A stretch of 64,000 nt of DNA from Liolophura sinensis (GCF_032854445.1 NC_088307.1:28002547-28066546); one strand, 5' to 3'. Shown: positions 14,495 to 25,290, counted from the stretch's first letter. Translations and numbers: made by a program. The notes: generated by a model from the sequence alone, not told the origin.

Positions 14495-14530
14495 AATACA
14501 GTTTGGCGTAAAAAACCAATCAAATAAATT
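14495..14530 (+). mobile_element. Family 1 SINE, tail remnant only
   Basis: Retains only a GGCGTAAAAAACCAATCAAA-like end followed by AAATT. Too short to say more. Confidence 0.6.
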
Positions 14531-14623
14531 ATAAAAGATAAATATTATAAAATTGCACGCAATTTGTGCATATAGTTTGTTCTGTCCTATATCTATTTTA
14601 GACAATGTTGCTGAACTGATGGT

Positions 14624-14787
14624 ACGAACGTTCCGCCAGAGACCGGTGTTGTTTGATGTGGAGTACGAAAGTTCCGCCAGAGAGCGATGTTGTTTGAAGT
14701 GGAGTACGAAAGCTCCGCGAGAGATCGGTGGTGTTTTATATGGAGTGTGAAAGTACCGCGAGAGATCGGTGTTGTTTCAAGTGGGGT
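14624..14787 (+). repeat. 41-bp tandem repeat, four copies
   Basis: Units start at 14624, 14665, 14706 and 14747, with cores such as ACGAAAGTTCCGCCAGAGA and TGTTGTTTGA. They are diverged but all exactly 41 bp. Frames through it are repetitive and not taken as coding. Confidence 0.9.
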
Positions 14788-15415
14788 CGGCCCGTAGTTT
14801 CCTGGCATTTGGTGTCATTAAAGTCATTAAATTGAAACACATTACCGTAGCCAGTACTTTTTTCAATCGATAGATAAAGATCTGGTAAGGCCTATGTGTA
14901 TTTTTAGTAAAAATATAAAAATTCGTTGTTTTTCAAAGTAATTCTTCGTTATAACACCATACTCAGTAATATAGCGCATTATGCATGTATTTATGGTGGG
15001 TGAAACCAAGCACGCGTATCACCGCACCTAGTTAAGTATCCAGCAAGAAACATCTGACGTAAAGCATGTCTATATCTTTGTGATAGGATACGATTTCTAG
15101 AACCTGAAGGGAACGCGTGGAAAATTGCTGATGCTTTCCAGCATTAGATGGATGGATGTGTCAGCAGCGTCCAAGGGAATTAACTGCGCCAATTTTATGA
15201 AATGTCCCTATAGCACATTGCTTATTTCCCCTTAACCCTATTTTTAATTGTATGTTGCATTTTATTATTTTTTTTATTTTATACTTGCAAACTATACACT
15301 AAGCCGGAAAAAAAAACATGATAAGTAAGCTGAATTCTCAATGTGGATTTCTGTCAGTATCCCTCTTATGATTTGTTTATTTCTATATTTATTGAATGGT
15401 ATTAGCATTATGACG
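14788..15415. other. Non-coding stretch, nothing recognised
   Basis: No supported exon, RNA gene or repeat. Confidence 0.5.
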
Positions 15416-15430
15416 GGAGGAAACCGGACA

Positions 15431-15500
15431 TAGGAGTAGTGGTGGTGGTGGTGTGTGTGTGTGGGAGGGGGAGGGGGGGAGGGGGAAGGGGGGGGGGGGG
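15431..15500 (+). repeat. (TGG)n / (TG)n / poly-G tract with quadruplex potential
   Basis: A purine-rich run on the plus strand passes from GTGGTGG through GTGTGT into GGGAGGGGGAGGGGGG and 13 consecutive G. At least four G-runs of three or more with short spacers fit a G-quadruplex-forming sequence. Confidence 0.85.
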
Positions 15501-16561
15501 CTAGCCATGCAAAGAGGAAGGCAGTATTAACTGGAGATGAACTCACAGCGACAGAATTGGTGGGAATCTCCTAAAGCACGGGTCTCTCTCATATTTTGAG
15601 AAGTGAAAGAGGCCTGTTCCTGGGTACGTCTTTAAGCATCACTTTTATAACAGACAGACAATATCTTTGGCAACGATCAATATCACTTTCGGAATGGTGC
15701 GTTTGTAATTTTATTTCCCGTGGTATTTTTCTTGTTGTTATAATAGGCCATCCGCCATGTCAATTTTCACGGATTTATGCACGTGACAATCATGCAGTGG
15801 GTCCACACATTTTCCTGAATAGTTACAAAGATCTAGCCGATGACGGATAAGAACCCCCTGTTCAGATTCATCTCGAGCTGGGCCCTCTTGGGATATAAAC
15901 TTTATGGGGTTTGTCTCGTGCAGGTGGTTTTATCCAGTCTCCATAAAAAAGTATCCATAAAATGAGAAAATAACGTTACAACTTTATCTATTTACCGTAC
16001 CGGCTGTGCGGATGGAAAGCGGCGAAAGGGAGATAACTGCGTCTAATTTCAAAATTTTGTGTCGGTTTTTTCAGGGTAGATGTTTCCAACGTCTGAGAGT
16101 AACTCGCATAGGTTTTATTGTTACTCTAGCGGGCGTTATATGAAATAAGAAAAACACAACACAGAAATACTGAATAGTATAGTTTGGATGGAAATGATGG
16201 AAAACAACTCTGGATTCATATGCTGTGTGAGTAGATGCTACCTGTTTGTGTGAAAGGGTATGAAAAGAATGGGCCTATGTGCATTTGAATTCTTTATTAT
16301 ATTTTTCACCTTCAATAAGTGCAGATGTTAGGAATGAATGACCAAATGAACAGTTTGAATGGACACAATGTATTTTACCGTTTCTTGAATTATTGTTTAT
16401 CATTACGACGTTTTGTTTATCCACCCTAGACGCCTCACAATGTATGTTTACGTGTCTTTTTTCGCGGAATGCTCGGTTTATATAAATCAAGACATATTCC
16501 GATGTAGAAATATTTCATGTCAGTGGTAGTTTAATCGATAGGTTACATACTAATCACTATA
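15501..16561. other. Non-coding stretch, nothing recognised
   Basis: Frames are short; the one at 15596-15850 has no known motif or splice support. Confidence 0.45.
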
Positions 16562-16582
16562 TTGAGGGGGTGGGGGGAGGGG
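16562..16582 (+). repeat. Short G-rich tract abutting a SINE
   Basis: GAGGGGGTGGGGGGAGGGGG-type run, another potential quadruplex, directly preceding the SINE head. Confidence 0.7.
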
Positions 16583-16829
16583 GTTCTGTGGCCGATGTCT
16601 TAGCGCGGCGCAATACCACAGAAGCCTCTCATCAACGCTGTTGCTATGGGTTCGTCCAGCTGTTGCTGTCCCCCTCTCCGGCCGTATGTGAGAAGGTCTG
16701 ACAGCAAACCTGCGGATGGTCGTGTGTTTCCCTTGACTCTGCCCGGTTTCCTCCCATCATAATACTGGTTGCCGTATTATAAGTGAAATATTCTTGAGTA
16801 CAGCGTATAGCAGCAATGAAATACGAACT
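16581..16829 (+). mobile_element. Family 1 SINE, near full length, diverged
   Basis: Shows a decayed tRNA-like head (TTAGCGCGGCGCAAT), the body with CCTCTCCGGCCGTATGTGAG and CTGCCCGGTTTCCTCCCATC, and the tail AAATATTCTTGAGTACAGCG. It lacks a clean (AAAT)n end. Confidence 0.85.
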
Positions 16830-16977
16830 TTTCTGATAATGCTGATAATTCTAATAATATATATTTTCTAAAATTTTGATACCTAAAAAGTGTATTTGAT
16901 TATTGTCCACGTCATACTTAGAAATCTTTCACTCAAATGAATGAATGAATGATTGTGACCCAACGCCATTTCACATG

Positions 16978-17125
16978 TACGGCGGCGGATATCCAGAATT
17001 ACAGTTGGAAACCCACGACCATCTGCAGCATTGTTGGGAGACCTCCACATGCATACGGCCGGAGAAGAGTATTATGAGCTGGACTTGAACTCACATCAAC
17101 CGCGTTATGCTGCGCTGGCACGTTT
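16978..17125 (-). mobile_element. Family 1 SINE, internal and head part
   Basis: In minus orientation: AACCCACGACCATCTGCAGC, GCATACGGCCGGAGAAGAG and GAGCTGGACTTGAACTCACA on the plus strand are reverse complements of the SINE body and B box. Together with the plus-strand copy at 16581-16829 it makes an inverted pair. Confidence 0.85.
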
Positions 17126-17520
17126 TACACGGAGGCCTGTTTAGAAAACATTGACTGTAAGCAATGACGCGTTGTAACAGAACTGGTGTAGTTCTATAAA
17201 ATAGTTTCCAATGAAAGCTCTGTTTCTGTATTACGATTGTGTTGACTTCTTGATATTCCTTTCTGGAGTTTGCTCTTCTATAGCACTGACTGGGGACAAA
17301 GGCATTTGCTGCTATTAAAAAATGCTTGGCTAACACGCGAAATTCTAAACCTAATCTGTGGAAAAGGCGAAACTACAGAGTAGACATGACTGAATTCATG
17401 CTACCTTTGCACTTGTGAACCCCACTTGCGGCTTATCAACCGTCGACTGCAAGATATGCCGTGAACACATGCTTATTTTCTCACCTGGAAGACGAACGGA
17501 ATACGTACATCCTCGCAAAA
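17126..17520 (+). promoter_or_regulatory. 5' flank of the Kazal-Ly6 gene; no clear core promoter seen
   Basis: This stretch between a SINE fragment and the start codon should contain the promoter and 5' UTR if no upstream exon exists. I see no convincing TATA box or initiator. The start codon context (A at -3) is favourable. Everything beyond position is inference. Confidence 0.25.
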
Positions 17521-19646
17521 ATGAAAACCTTGTTGCTTGTTTCGCTACTACACTTTGGTAAGTCATCTTGAAATTTCATTAACTGAACTACAACTGTTTT
17601 GACAAAGGCACAGCCGTAAAGAACTCTTACTGCTGACAATATCAAACTGAGAAGAGGAAATATCACATTTAGGTGTTAATCGCTTGCTGACGAGGATATG
17701 TTACGTAATGGTGTTCGTATGCTGTGGCTGGGTAGGGCGTCACATCTGGTGTCAATATTCTGTAACTAGGTGGGACGTCACGTCTGGTGTGGTATACTGT
17801 AACTGGATGGGACGTCACGTCTGGTGCCAGTATACTGTGACTGGGTGGGGCGTCAGGTCTGATGTCATATACTGTGACTGAGTGGGGCGTCACGTCTGTG
17901 GCCAGTATACCGTAACTGGATGGGACTGACCCTAGCGTCAGGTAAATGCAGGCTTTCATGAAAACAGCAAATGAAGTAAGCTTCTTCCATGATTATTTGT
18001 CTGTAACCTATGATAGTTTTGTGTGTAACGCTAATTACAGCGATGGGTTTGGTAAAAATTTATGTGTATTGACATCGTGGTGAAAACGGAAATAAAAACA
18101 AATAAGTGAGTCTCCGTATAGTTCGACCTGAAAATGTTAAAAACTTAAGCCAAGAAGAGTACATGACATAGTGCAGATAACAAATAATACTGAAGTTAAC
18201 AGACGATTCATCTGCCTGTTTCAGTGGCGTCCAAATCATTAAATCCACTTTGTCAGATGATGTGCCTGGACGTCTACGACCCGGTGAGTTATCTCCCTTA
18301 CTCCCATTGCCTAAACAAAAATATATACACTAACGTGTGTCTCCCTTCCTGTTTAATGACATTCTAAGTTCAGTTGGTACATACACGCTGATTTTTCTCC
18401 TTCTGTATAAGGCTTGGAAATCAAATGATAGAAAAAAGATATTTTGTTTTGCCTTAAGTAAATAAGTATATCTGCCAAAATGTGGAGGATGCTTCTTTCG
18501 TTTTCAGATGGACTGAAATAGTGTATATGATATCATCGTTCCTACCGTAACGCCCAGCTTTGGTCATATCGACTTCCAAGCGGACAATTTCACTAAAAAA
18601 ACCGGCTCGAATCCTACCTTATTTTTACTGTCCACCGATTCCCTAAAACGCCCGAAATATTATATGCCAAAGCCAGCATTGCTAAACCATTTTTCAACAA
18701 CAATCCAGCGTTAAACTTTCGAATCGGACAATTCAAATCAACGTCTGCCATGTTTGGAATTTTATTAACTTCGGGTAAGTTGATGGGCGTCGAAAATTTT
18801 ATCTCACCCAACACTTTCTTTAAGAATTGCATTTAAACAGAATGTTGGGTGGGAAAATTTTCTCGGCCCATCACCCTGCCCGAAGATGGAAAAAAACATC
18901 CAAACATGACAGGCATTGCTTTGAGTTGTCCAGTTCGAAAGTTTAAACGGCTGGATTGCTGTTAAAAGATGGTTTACCAATGCTGGCTTTGACATATTGC
19001 ATGTGGGACGTTTTAGGGAATCGATGGACAACAAAAATACGGTAGGGTTCGAGGCGGTTTTCTTTTTTGAGATTGTCCGCGTGAAAGTCTATATGACCGA
19101 ACGTTACGGTAGGAACGTCAAGCTTAGCTTTGACCTACCTGTAGCAGGGTAGTGATATCTTTCTCAAAAGGAAATGGTCATATGGAGACCACCAGCAGGG
19201 TCTGCAACACGTAGATTTTATTGTAGTATTATAGGCTTCTTTTCACCTGTCCAGAAACTGATTATTGTCAGCATTATCATAAAAGTTCGTATTTCAGTCC
19301 ATCGGAACGCAATATAAATTGACGATTGAATACTGGCGTTTATAGGTGAGATCTGATAGGGGGAAAATAGCGATCACCTTGAACAAAAGGTTTTGGATCA
19401 GTGACTAATACCAAACTCAAGAGGTTATCAGTTATGTGATAGCGGGCATGAATGTCGATGTGTCGATAAAACTGGCCAGAGTATACAGTTTACCTTTGGC
19501 AAGTAACTGACGGATTTTCCGACAAAATTTACCCGCGGACAAAGTCATATATGAATGACACGCCGGTCCAATCTAGGGTTCAAAACAGACATTCCTTTAC
19601 CAGCCATCAACCAAGAAGTCCCAGGCCAATAACTGCAAAACCAGTT

Positions 19647-19683
<37 letters not shown>

Positions 19684-22600
19684 GTAAAAAGCACTAAGAA
19701 GTAAGAAAATACATCAAGTACAAAATTAAGACGGATTCATGCAAAGAGAAGCTGTCAGCAGTATTCAGTGATGATGGGAAAAGGTGGGAAATGATGCAGA
19801 TGGATGAATAAAATCAATATTCGAACCATGAACCAAGCGAGTGTAAAAGTTGTCGTACTCAAAGTATGTATCTCAGTTGCGCTTTGATTGCAACGTATAT
19901 CCAGCGTGGCGATCTAATTCAACGCGGTGAAGATACGGCCACCTGGAAGGTAGAATAGCTCTCAAACTTCATGGAACACATATCATACATAATAAAGCCA
20001 CTGGCTGAAAGCGTCAGCCGAACCGGCGAGTGCTGGATTTGATCCCGGGATCCCAATTGTCAGGCACAGACAGGAATGAAACGACTTTTTAAAAGAAGCT
20101 ACCGAAAATCTATTTTCTTGTAAGATTTGGTTCTTCTGTTACTATCCAGTGTTTTTAAGAAGCTTGAATCCGGTGTGTTCAATCAATCAATCAATCAATC
20201 AATCAACTATGCAATCAGTCCATTAATATATGATCTCTCTCTTTCAGGTATGTGGTTCAGACGGAAAAACGTACAGTAACTCCTGTTACCTAGCAACCAG
20301 GAACTGCAAGTGAGATATGTAATGTATTTATATATTTTGATATATTATATGTTCGAGTCATCTTCGGGAGAGTGATTGATGAATGTATATGATCAAATAT
20401 GTTATAAAAACATGGTAGGATGTCTCTATTACCGTTACTGCACAGGTGTGTTTGGGAGGTCATGAAGCCTGTGCGCAAATGAAAATCACTGATGTAAGAT
20501 AGGATTTGTGTACGAATACCTGATTCACCCTACATGCATTGATTTATTTATGTATTTGACGTGTTTTACGTCGTACTTAAGAATATTTCACTTATACGAC
20601 GGCAACTAACATTGTTGTGAAAAGGGAACAGGGCATAGCCGGTGGAAACCCACGACCATCCGCAAGTTGCTTGACAGCCCTTCCTACGTACGGCTGGATA
20701 GAAAGCCAGCATTAGGTGTATTTGAACTTACAGCATTGGTGAGAGGCTCCAATAAGTAAAAAATGAAAACAAAACTAATAAACTGGAATTACTTGTCCCT
20801 TGCGTCTGGTGATAGCCAGTATAGTAATTATAGCAATGACCAATGATGATTTCGTATGAAGACCGTGACATATGGGAATGTTCGTGAGTTACTTGCCAAA
20901 GATCGGTAGTTTACCCTGGAATTTCCATTGTCTTCCACACATGAAATTGACTGCTACGGTATTAATAAAGAGGCTTGATATGACGCTAAGAAACAATCAG
21001 TATATAAATATAGTCAGATTCAATGTCATTAACATTGATAACGTCCACTTGGTTTTAGTTCTCGGCTAACTGTAACCATGGCGCACAAAGGCGGCTGCGA
21101 TTCTGTGGCTAGCTCCGCTGGTGAGTGTCCCCGGAAGTATATACTGAGTGACTCGTGTTCACGTAAACCGATAGATAAACTTTTTATCGAAAACTGCAAT
21201 AGGTTAAAACTCTTTTCGTGTAAGTCGAGTTGTAACTAGGTAAACATGCATGACTTTTTTTAAAATACCTTTTTGTAAATAGTTATTGAAGAAGAAAGAT
21301 ACGTAAAATATGTGTAGATACCAATAAGATGGATCGGTCACAGGCCTGGGTTCAGTCCGCCGTAAGGCCATACCTAAGAGTTTAAATCGGCAATAGTGAT
21401 ACCCCCTTCTTCGACACAAAACCTCTACATGGTGACCAATCAGTTCAGCGTCAGCTTGCTGTGATGGGGTCATTTTTGATGTCTCTCTGGAAAGGTTTGG
21501 ATCCAAATACTATCGCCTCATAGAAAACTGTCTGCAATGGTTTTTAACACAGCAAGAAATACGCTGTAAGATGTCTGTTACATGTACAGCTAAAAGTCTT
21601 TGACTTGAAACCAGTCAATTCTAGATTTTGAAACCAGTAAATTCGGCTCTACAGTAGCAGTGTAGTGTGAACATACAACAGCCATACGGATTTTACATGG
21701 TGCGGTGAAAGCAGACACCAGTCCATATGTACATATTTATTTTACACCATAACTGTTGATATGCAACTGTGTTCATTTATACCAAAGCTGCGACCTATTT
21801 CATAATTGTAAACTTGTGAAATTGTTCATAGTTTAGGACCAATTTGATCAGTATGGCTGATTCCAATGTTCATGATTTTGTTACGTGGTACAGAAAAGCG
21901 CTCCGTGGTGACGTGTTATGAATGTAACAGCGGAGTTCTCTTTCCTAACCCGAACTGTCCAGCCAAAGGGACAGTCAATGATGAGCACACAGAGCACAGA
22001 GAATGTCATTCCAAGTGCTTTGTCAGGGACAATGAATTCTACAACACAAGTAAGGCTAACCTCTGTCTTGCCATCTAGGTAATTGATAGTTTTTTTATGT
22101 AGTTGTATTAACTTAATGTATGTGGTCTGTGTCGAAGGCCATACCAAAAAGCTTTTCAGTTTTACCTCTGGTGTATATCATATGTTTTATGTCTGTCTGT
22201 TAAGTCTCTGTGTGTGTCTGAATTTCTGTCAGGAACTTCTTGAAAAAAGTTTCGCAGTGAATGAAAGTGCGCCACAGTTTGGCCAGTGACTAACTTTAAG
22301 AAAGAATCTATTAAATGTTGACCGTCATCTGGATAAGGATCCAGTACCATGAGTTTGAACGATTTTTATCTGAGCTTCAGAGAAAAGAAGGAACAGATTT
22401 TTATGGCCGTTGGGTGTTGTTAGTACAAAGAGAATTGGTAAAGGCCAAGTGGTTTAGTGCATGACCCTTTGAAAAAAAAAGATACAACAAGGGTTGCGCT
22501 AAAATATCAGTTTGAAGAATGTGGGATTTTACACGTTTCGTACATTTTGAAACTAATTTGTTAAATCTAACATGCTGGAATAGATTATTTTACTGTGACA

Positions 22601-24755
22601 CTTATGCTATATGAGAAGGCAACACCCCGTGTTTTGTTGGAATAATTTCTCAAGCAGTCTCTTATGTATATAACGTAATGATTCCATAATCTATTTTGTC
22701 ATCGCGTACGTGGGAAGGTCTGCCAGCAACCTACGGATGGTCGTGGGTTTCCCCAGGGCTCTGCCCGGTTTCCTCCCACCGTAATGTTGGCCGCCGTCGT
22801 ATAGGTGAAATATTCTTGAGTACGGCGTAAAACACTAATGGAATAAATAAATAAATAAATAAATAAATTTTGTCATCGCTAAGAGAACTTCGTTGTAATA
22901 AAAATTAACAGATTCTCAGATTGGCATAGTGTTACTTGTCGCTTAAAATCTGAAAAAGTATACATGGGCAGAATTGACAGCGGTCACGCTCATTATCACA
23001 GTTCTATGCGATTTCGTCGACTCATGAACTTAGTCTGTGTTCTTTAAATATACGGCGATATCGAGTAAAAAGGCGGAGAAAGGAAACATTAATGATGGCA
23101 ATTGTCGAGTTAATATTTCTAGTTCATAGCTTATTCCAGACCGCGGACATTCGGGCAGCAGACACAGCGGTGAAAACTTTGCCCAAACAACATGGAAGTT
23201 AATACAAAGTTCTGCTTCGCGGCCTAATAAGTTCAAAATCAAATAATAATTTGTTAATTATATATTTGACTGTGTTGATGGTTAATGTCTTACATACAAG
23301 AAACTCTGGTTATTATTACCCAAAGTTCTCAGAATATCGTCTGATTTCCTTGCACGTTTATTTCCTCCTCGTCGCTGCTTCCGATATCTGCCCGGATATA
23401 TGCAGTAATATATGCGGTCTCGAATGGTCACTGTCCGATCCTATTTTGCCTTCACCGTGGAATTTAACGCAAGAAAGGCATTGGCGAGCCACACAGCAAC
23501 GTCCAAATGGTCTTAAAGCAGCGTTTTCTGATGTAAAGTTTTACAGTGGTATGGATTGTGAACAGAAACACGCAGATTGGCGTGACGTGCTGTATGTTAG
23601 GGGGAAAAAAGTAATTTGCTTTTCACGACTTTCTTGGAGGCCTTTCACACTACATTCTATAAACCATAAGTTATTCCTCGTGTGCAACATTTCATCAGTT
23701 TTGATTTTTTTTAATTCTCTTTTTCAGCGATATTTAGAGGGTGTATTTCGGACTACCCTGACCTGATCACCCCAATACCCCAGGACGGTTACCATGGTTA
23801 CCACCACGGCATTATTTACATATGCACAGGAGATCGCTGCAATGGTGGCCCATTCAGTACGTTTCTGATATAGGCTATCTTATGAAGGGTAACACCAGAG
23901 CAGCCACGCCAGGTTACCTCAGTTAGGATGTCCTTCAAGCAAATGCTTAAATAGTGACAAACTAGTTAGGCACCTAAACTAAGCTATCTGGACAAACTGG
24001 GTTCCGTAACTACCATGAAAAAACAAATGTTTAACATTTAAACATCTCTTTGCAACAGATAATAAAAACAGTTTATCCAACAACTGATAATAAGGCCGCT
24101 TTATAATGTTGATCATGTATCATTGAAAACTTTAAACCATTGCGTTTAAGCCAAAAACTCATTTAATTTACTGAATAAATTATTGCATTTAGACTATAAA
24201 TGTGAGTATATATAAAATACTGCATGATCAAATTATAGCTTTTTGGAACTTTGGAATCATTTTAGCGATCTAAATAGTATACGTACGAGTCTGATATTTA
24301 CTGAAAGCCATTAATTTGCTAAGCCCGTTTATTATCTGTTGCAGAGATATGTTTAAATGATAAACATTTGTTTTTTCATTGTAGTTACGGAACCCAGGTT
24401 GTCCAGATAGCTTAGTTTAGGTGCCTAACTCTGAGATCGCTGGTTCGCAACTCGGCAGTGGCTATAGTAGGCTTTGGTAACATAATTGTTGCATTCAGAT
24501 TGGTGGAGGTGATTCTAAAAGTATAATGTATACTGTTTTCAGTATAATAGTCAGTGTGAGTTGTAAAACGTCAAACATTCCACACATCCAAACAATTTTG
24601 AATTCATGAACAGTTGTCTACCTTGGGGCTCTAAATATGTCGAACATCTCACGACAGTTGTATTCTCTGCTATGAATGCATGATTTCCCTATTGTTCCAT
24701 TGTTTCTTTTACAGATCCTCCCCCTACACCCCCGGACAACATTGGTAACTACTGA
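17521..24755 (+). CDS. Secreted Kazal plus Ly6/uPAR (three-finger) two-domain protein, 7 exons
   Basis: Exons: 17521-17557, 18225-18283, 20248-20309, 21059-21120, 21894-22049, 23728-23856 and 24715-24755 (stop TGA). All introns are GT-AG and the phases (1,0,2,1,1,1) join into 181 codons. The start MKTLLLVSLLHF follows a good context (gcaaaaATG) and gives a signal peptide ending near residue 15. Residues 22-66 form a Kazal domain with cysteines 22, 26, 34, 45, 52 and 66 and the family signature VCGSDGKTYSNSC. Residues 81-164 form a Ly6/uPAR-like domain with eight cysteines (81, 84, 95, 111, 115, 131, 158, 163), starting CYECNS and ending CTGDRCN. The adjacent C7-C8 pair of a ten-cysteine Ly6 domain seems to be absent. 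The tail (165-181) is Pro-rich with no hydrophobic GPI signal, so secretion is inferred. Kazal domains usually inhibit serine proteases; Ly6 domains bind receptors, channels or proteins. The joint function is unknown. The linker (67-80) contains KR at 75-76. The exon structure is directly visible; transcription is not. No canonical AATAAA is seen just after the stop. Confidence 0.9.
17728..17928 (+). repeat. Degenerate ~36-40-bp tandem repeat in intron 1 of the Kazal-Ly6 gene
   Basis: About five units. Each has a core like GGGACGTCACGTCTGGTG followed by a TATACTGTAACTG-like segment, diverged by substitutions and small indels. Several units carry an ACGTCAC core resembling a CRE half site, so the array multiplies potential ATF/CREB sites (inference). 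Confidence 0.8.
18537..19117. mobile_element. Large foldback (palindromic MITE-like) element in intron 2 of the Kazal-Ly6 gene
   Basis: The left arm (18537-18813) and right arm (18843-19117) are near-perfect inverted copies of about 276 bp, separated by a 29-nt loop. The ends read CGTTCCTACCGTAACG and CGTTACGGTAGGAACG. No coding capacity and no obvious target-site duplication are seen, so the class is uncertain. Transcribed with the gene, it would form a very long hairpin in the pre-mRNA. Confidence 0.85.
19555..19975 (+). repeat. Dispersed long repeat family A, copy in intron 2, with a poly(A) run
   Basis: Shares the segment GGATTCATGCAAAGAGAAG, the following GTCAGCAGT...CAGTGATGATGG stretch and a downstream GGCGATCTAATTCAACGCGG segment with copies near 27.4, 37.5, 37.9, 40.8, 46.2 and 52.8 kb. 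A run of 29 A lies at 19649-19677 inside it. No coding capacity is visible. Boundaries are approximate. Confidence 0.6.
20181..20207 (+). repeat. (AATC)n microsatellite
   Basis: A short tetranucleotide run just upstream of the polypyrimidine tract of the third exon of the Kazal-Ly6 gene. Confidence 0.85.
20537..20753 (-). mobile_element. tRNA-derived SINE (family 1), diverged copy in intron 3
   Basis: On the minus strand it reads GTGAGAGGCTCC-like head (here reversed), body with ACCATCCGCAAGTTGC (plus-strand form), and the tail matching TTTTACGTCGTACTTAAGAATATTTCAC (split by the window orientation). Diverged from the other copies, so an old insertion. Confidence 0.8.
22706..22866 (+). mobile_element. 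5'-truncated family 1 SINE with target-site duplication, in intron 5
   Basis: Begins in the body at GTACGTGGGAAGGTCTGCC, continues through GGTTTCCTCCCACC and TATTCTTGAGTACGGCG, and ends in a (AAAT)n tail. It is flanked by a 13-bp direct repeat ATTTTGTCATCGC at 22693-22705 and 22867-22879. Truncation at the 5' end plus a target duplication is the mark of LINE-type target-primed insertion. Confidence 0.92.
23964..24430. mobile_element. MITE with 103-bp terminal inverted repeats, in intron 6 of the Kazal-Ly6 gene
   Basis: Arms at 23964-24066 and 24328-24430 are inverted copies with few mismatches, starting AGTTAGGCACCTAAACTAAG. The internal ~260 bp is AT-rich and non-coding. No clear target-site duplication, so the parent transposon family is not assigned. 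Confidence 0.85.
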
Positions 24756-25127
24756 CCGACCAGCAGGCGCCCACATCTGATCAGCCGGAATCTACCGTAC
24801 ACGTTTTAATCATGTACATGAAATGGTTTTAGACGACGAATATAAAGGAATATGAACATCCATATTTCTGCCAAGGCAAAAATGTAGCTTGTGCGTGTAT
24901 TTGAACTACCGGGTCCAAAACCTTAAACTTTTTCTCTTGCGTACGGGAAACCACGCAATGTTGACGAAAGGCATGAAAGAATATTGCCCTTTCCAATGTA
25001 TATAGATATGTTTTGTAGTGCTTGGTTATGTTTCTGTTTGGCATACACTTTCCTCTACAAGCTACAATTTGTGTGGCTAAGTGTTCTAGGTGATTAACAG
25101 GTGTGATACAACCGAAAAATACAACGC
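24756..25127. other. 3' flank of the Kazal-Ly6 gene
   Basis: Expected 3' UTR. No canonical AATAAA is seen in the first 100 bases. AATATAAAG at about 24839 contains variant hexamers that could serve as polyadenylation signals (inference). Confidence 0.35.
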
Positions 25128-25290
25128 AAAAGTATCAACTTCCAAAACTGCACAAGTATCAACTTCCAATACTGCAAAAGTATAAACTTCCAAAACTGCA
25201 AAACTGTGAACTTCCACAACTGCAAAAGTATGAAATTCCAAAACTGCAAAAGTATAAACTTCCCAAACTGCAAAAGTATGAAGTTCCAGT
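25128..25290 (+). repeat. 24-bp tandem repeat, about seven copies
   Basis: Unit like AAGTATAAACTTCCAAAACT plus GCAA, 24 bp, with substitutions. Because 24 is a multiple of three, it stays open in several frames (for example repeating QKYKLPKL). I see no signal peptide or splice context, so I do not call a protein. Confidence 0.9.

Noticed and set aside
23251-23766. Plus-strand frame of 171 codons overlapping an exon of the Kazal-Ly6 gene
   Set aside because: It covers the end of intron 5 and the start of exon 6 in a different frame from the gene. No known motif; the gene frame is better supported by cysteine pattern and splice phases.
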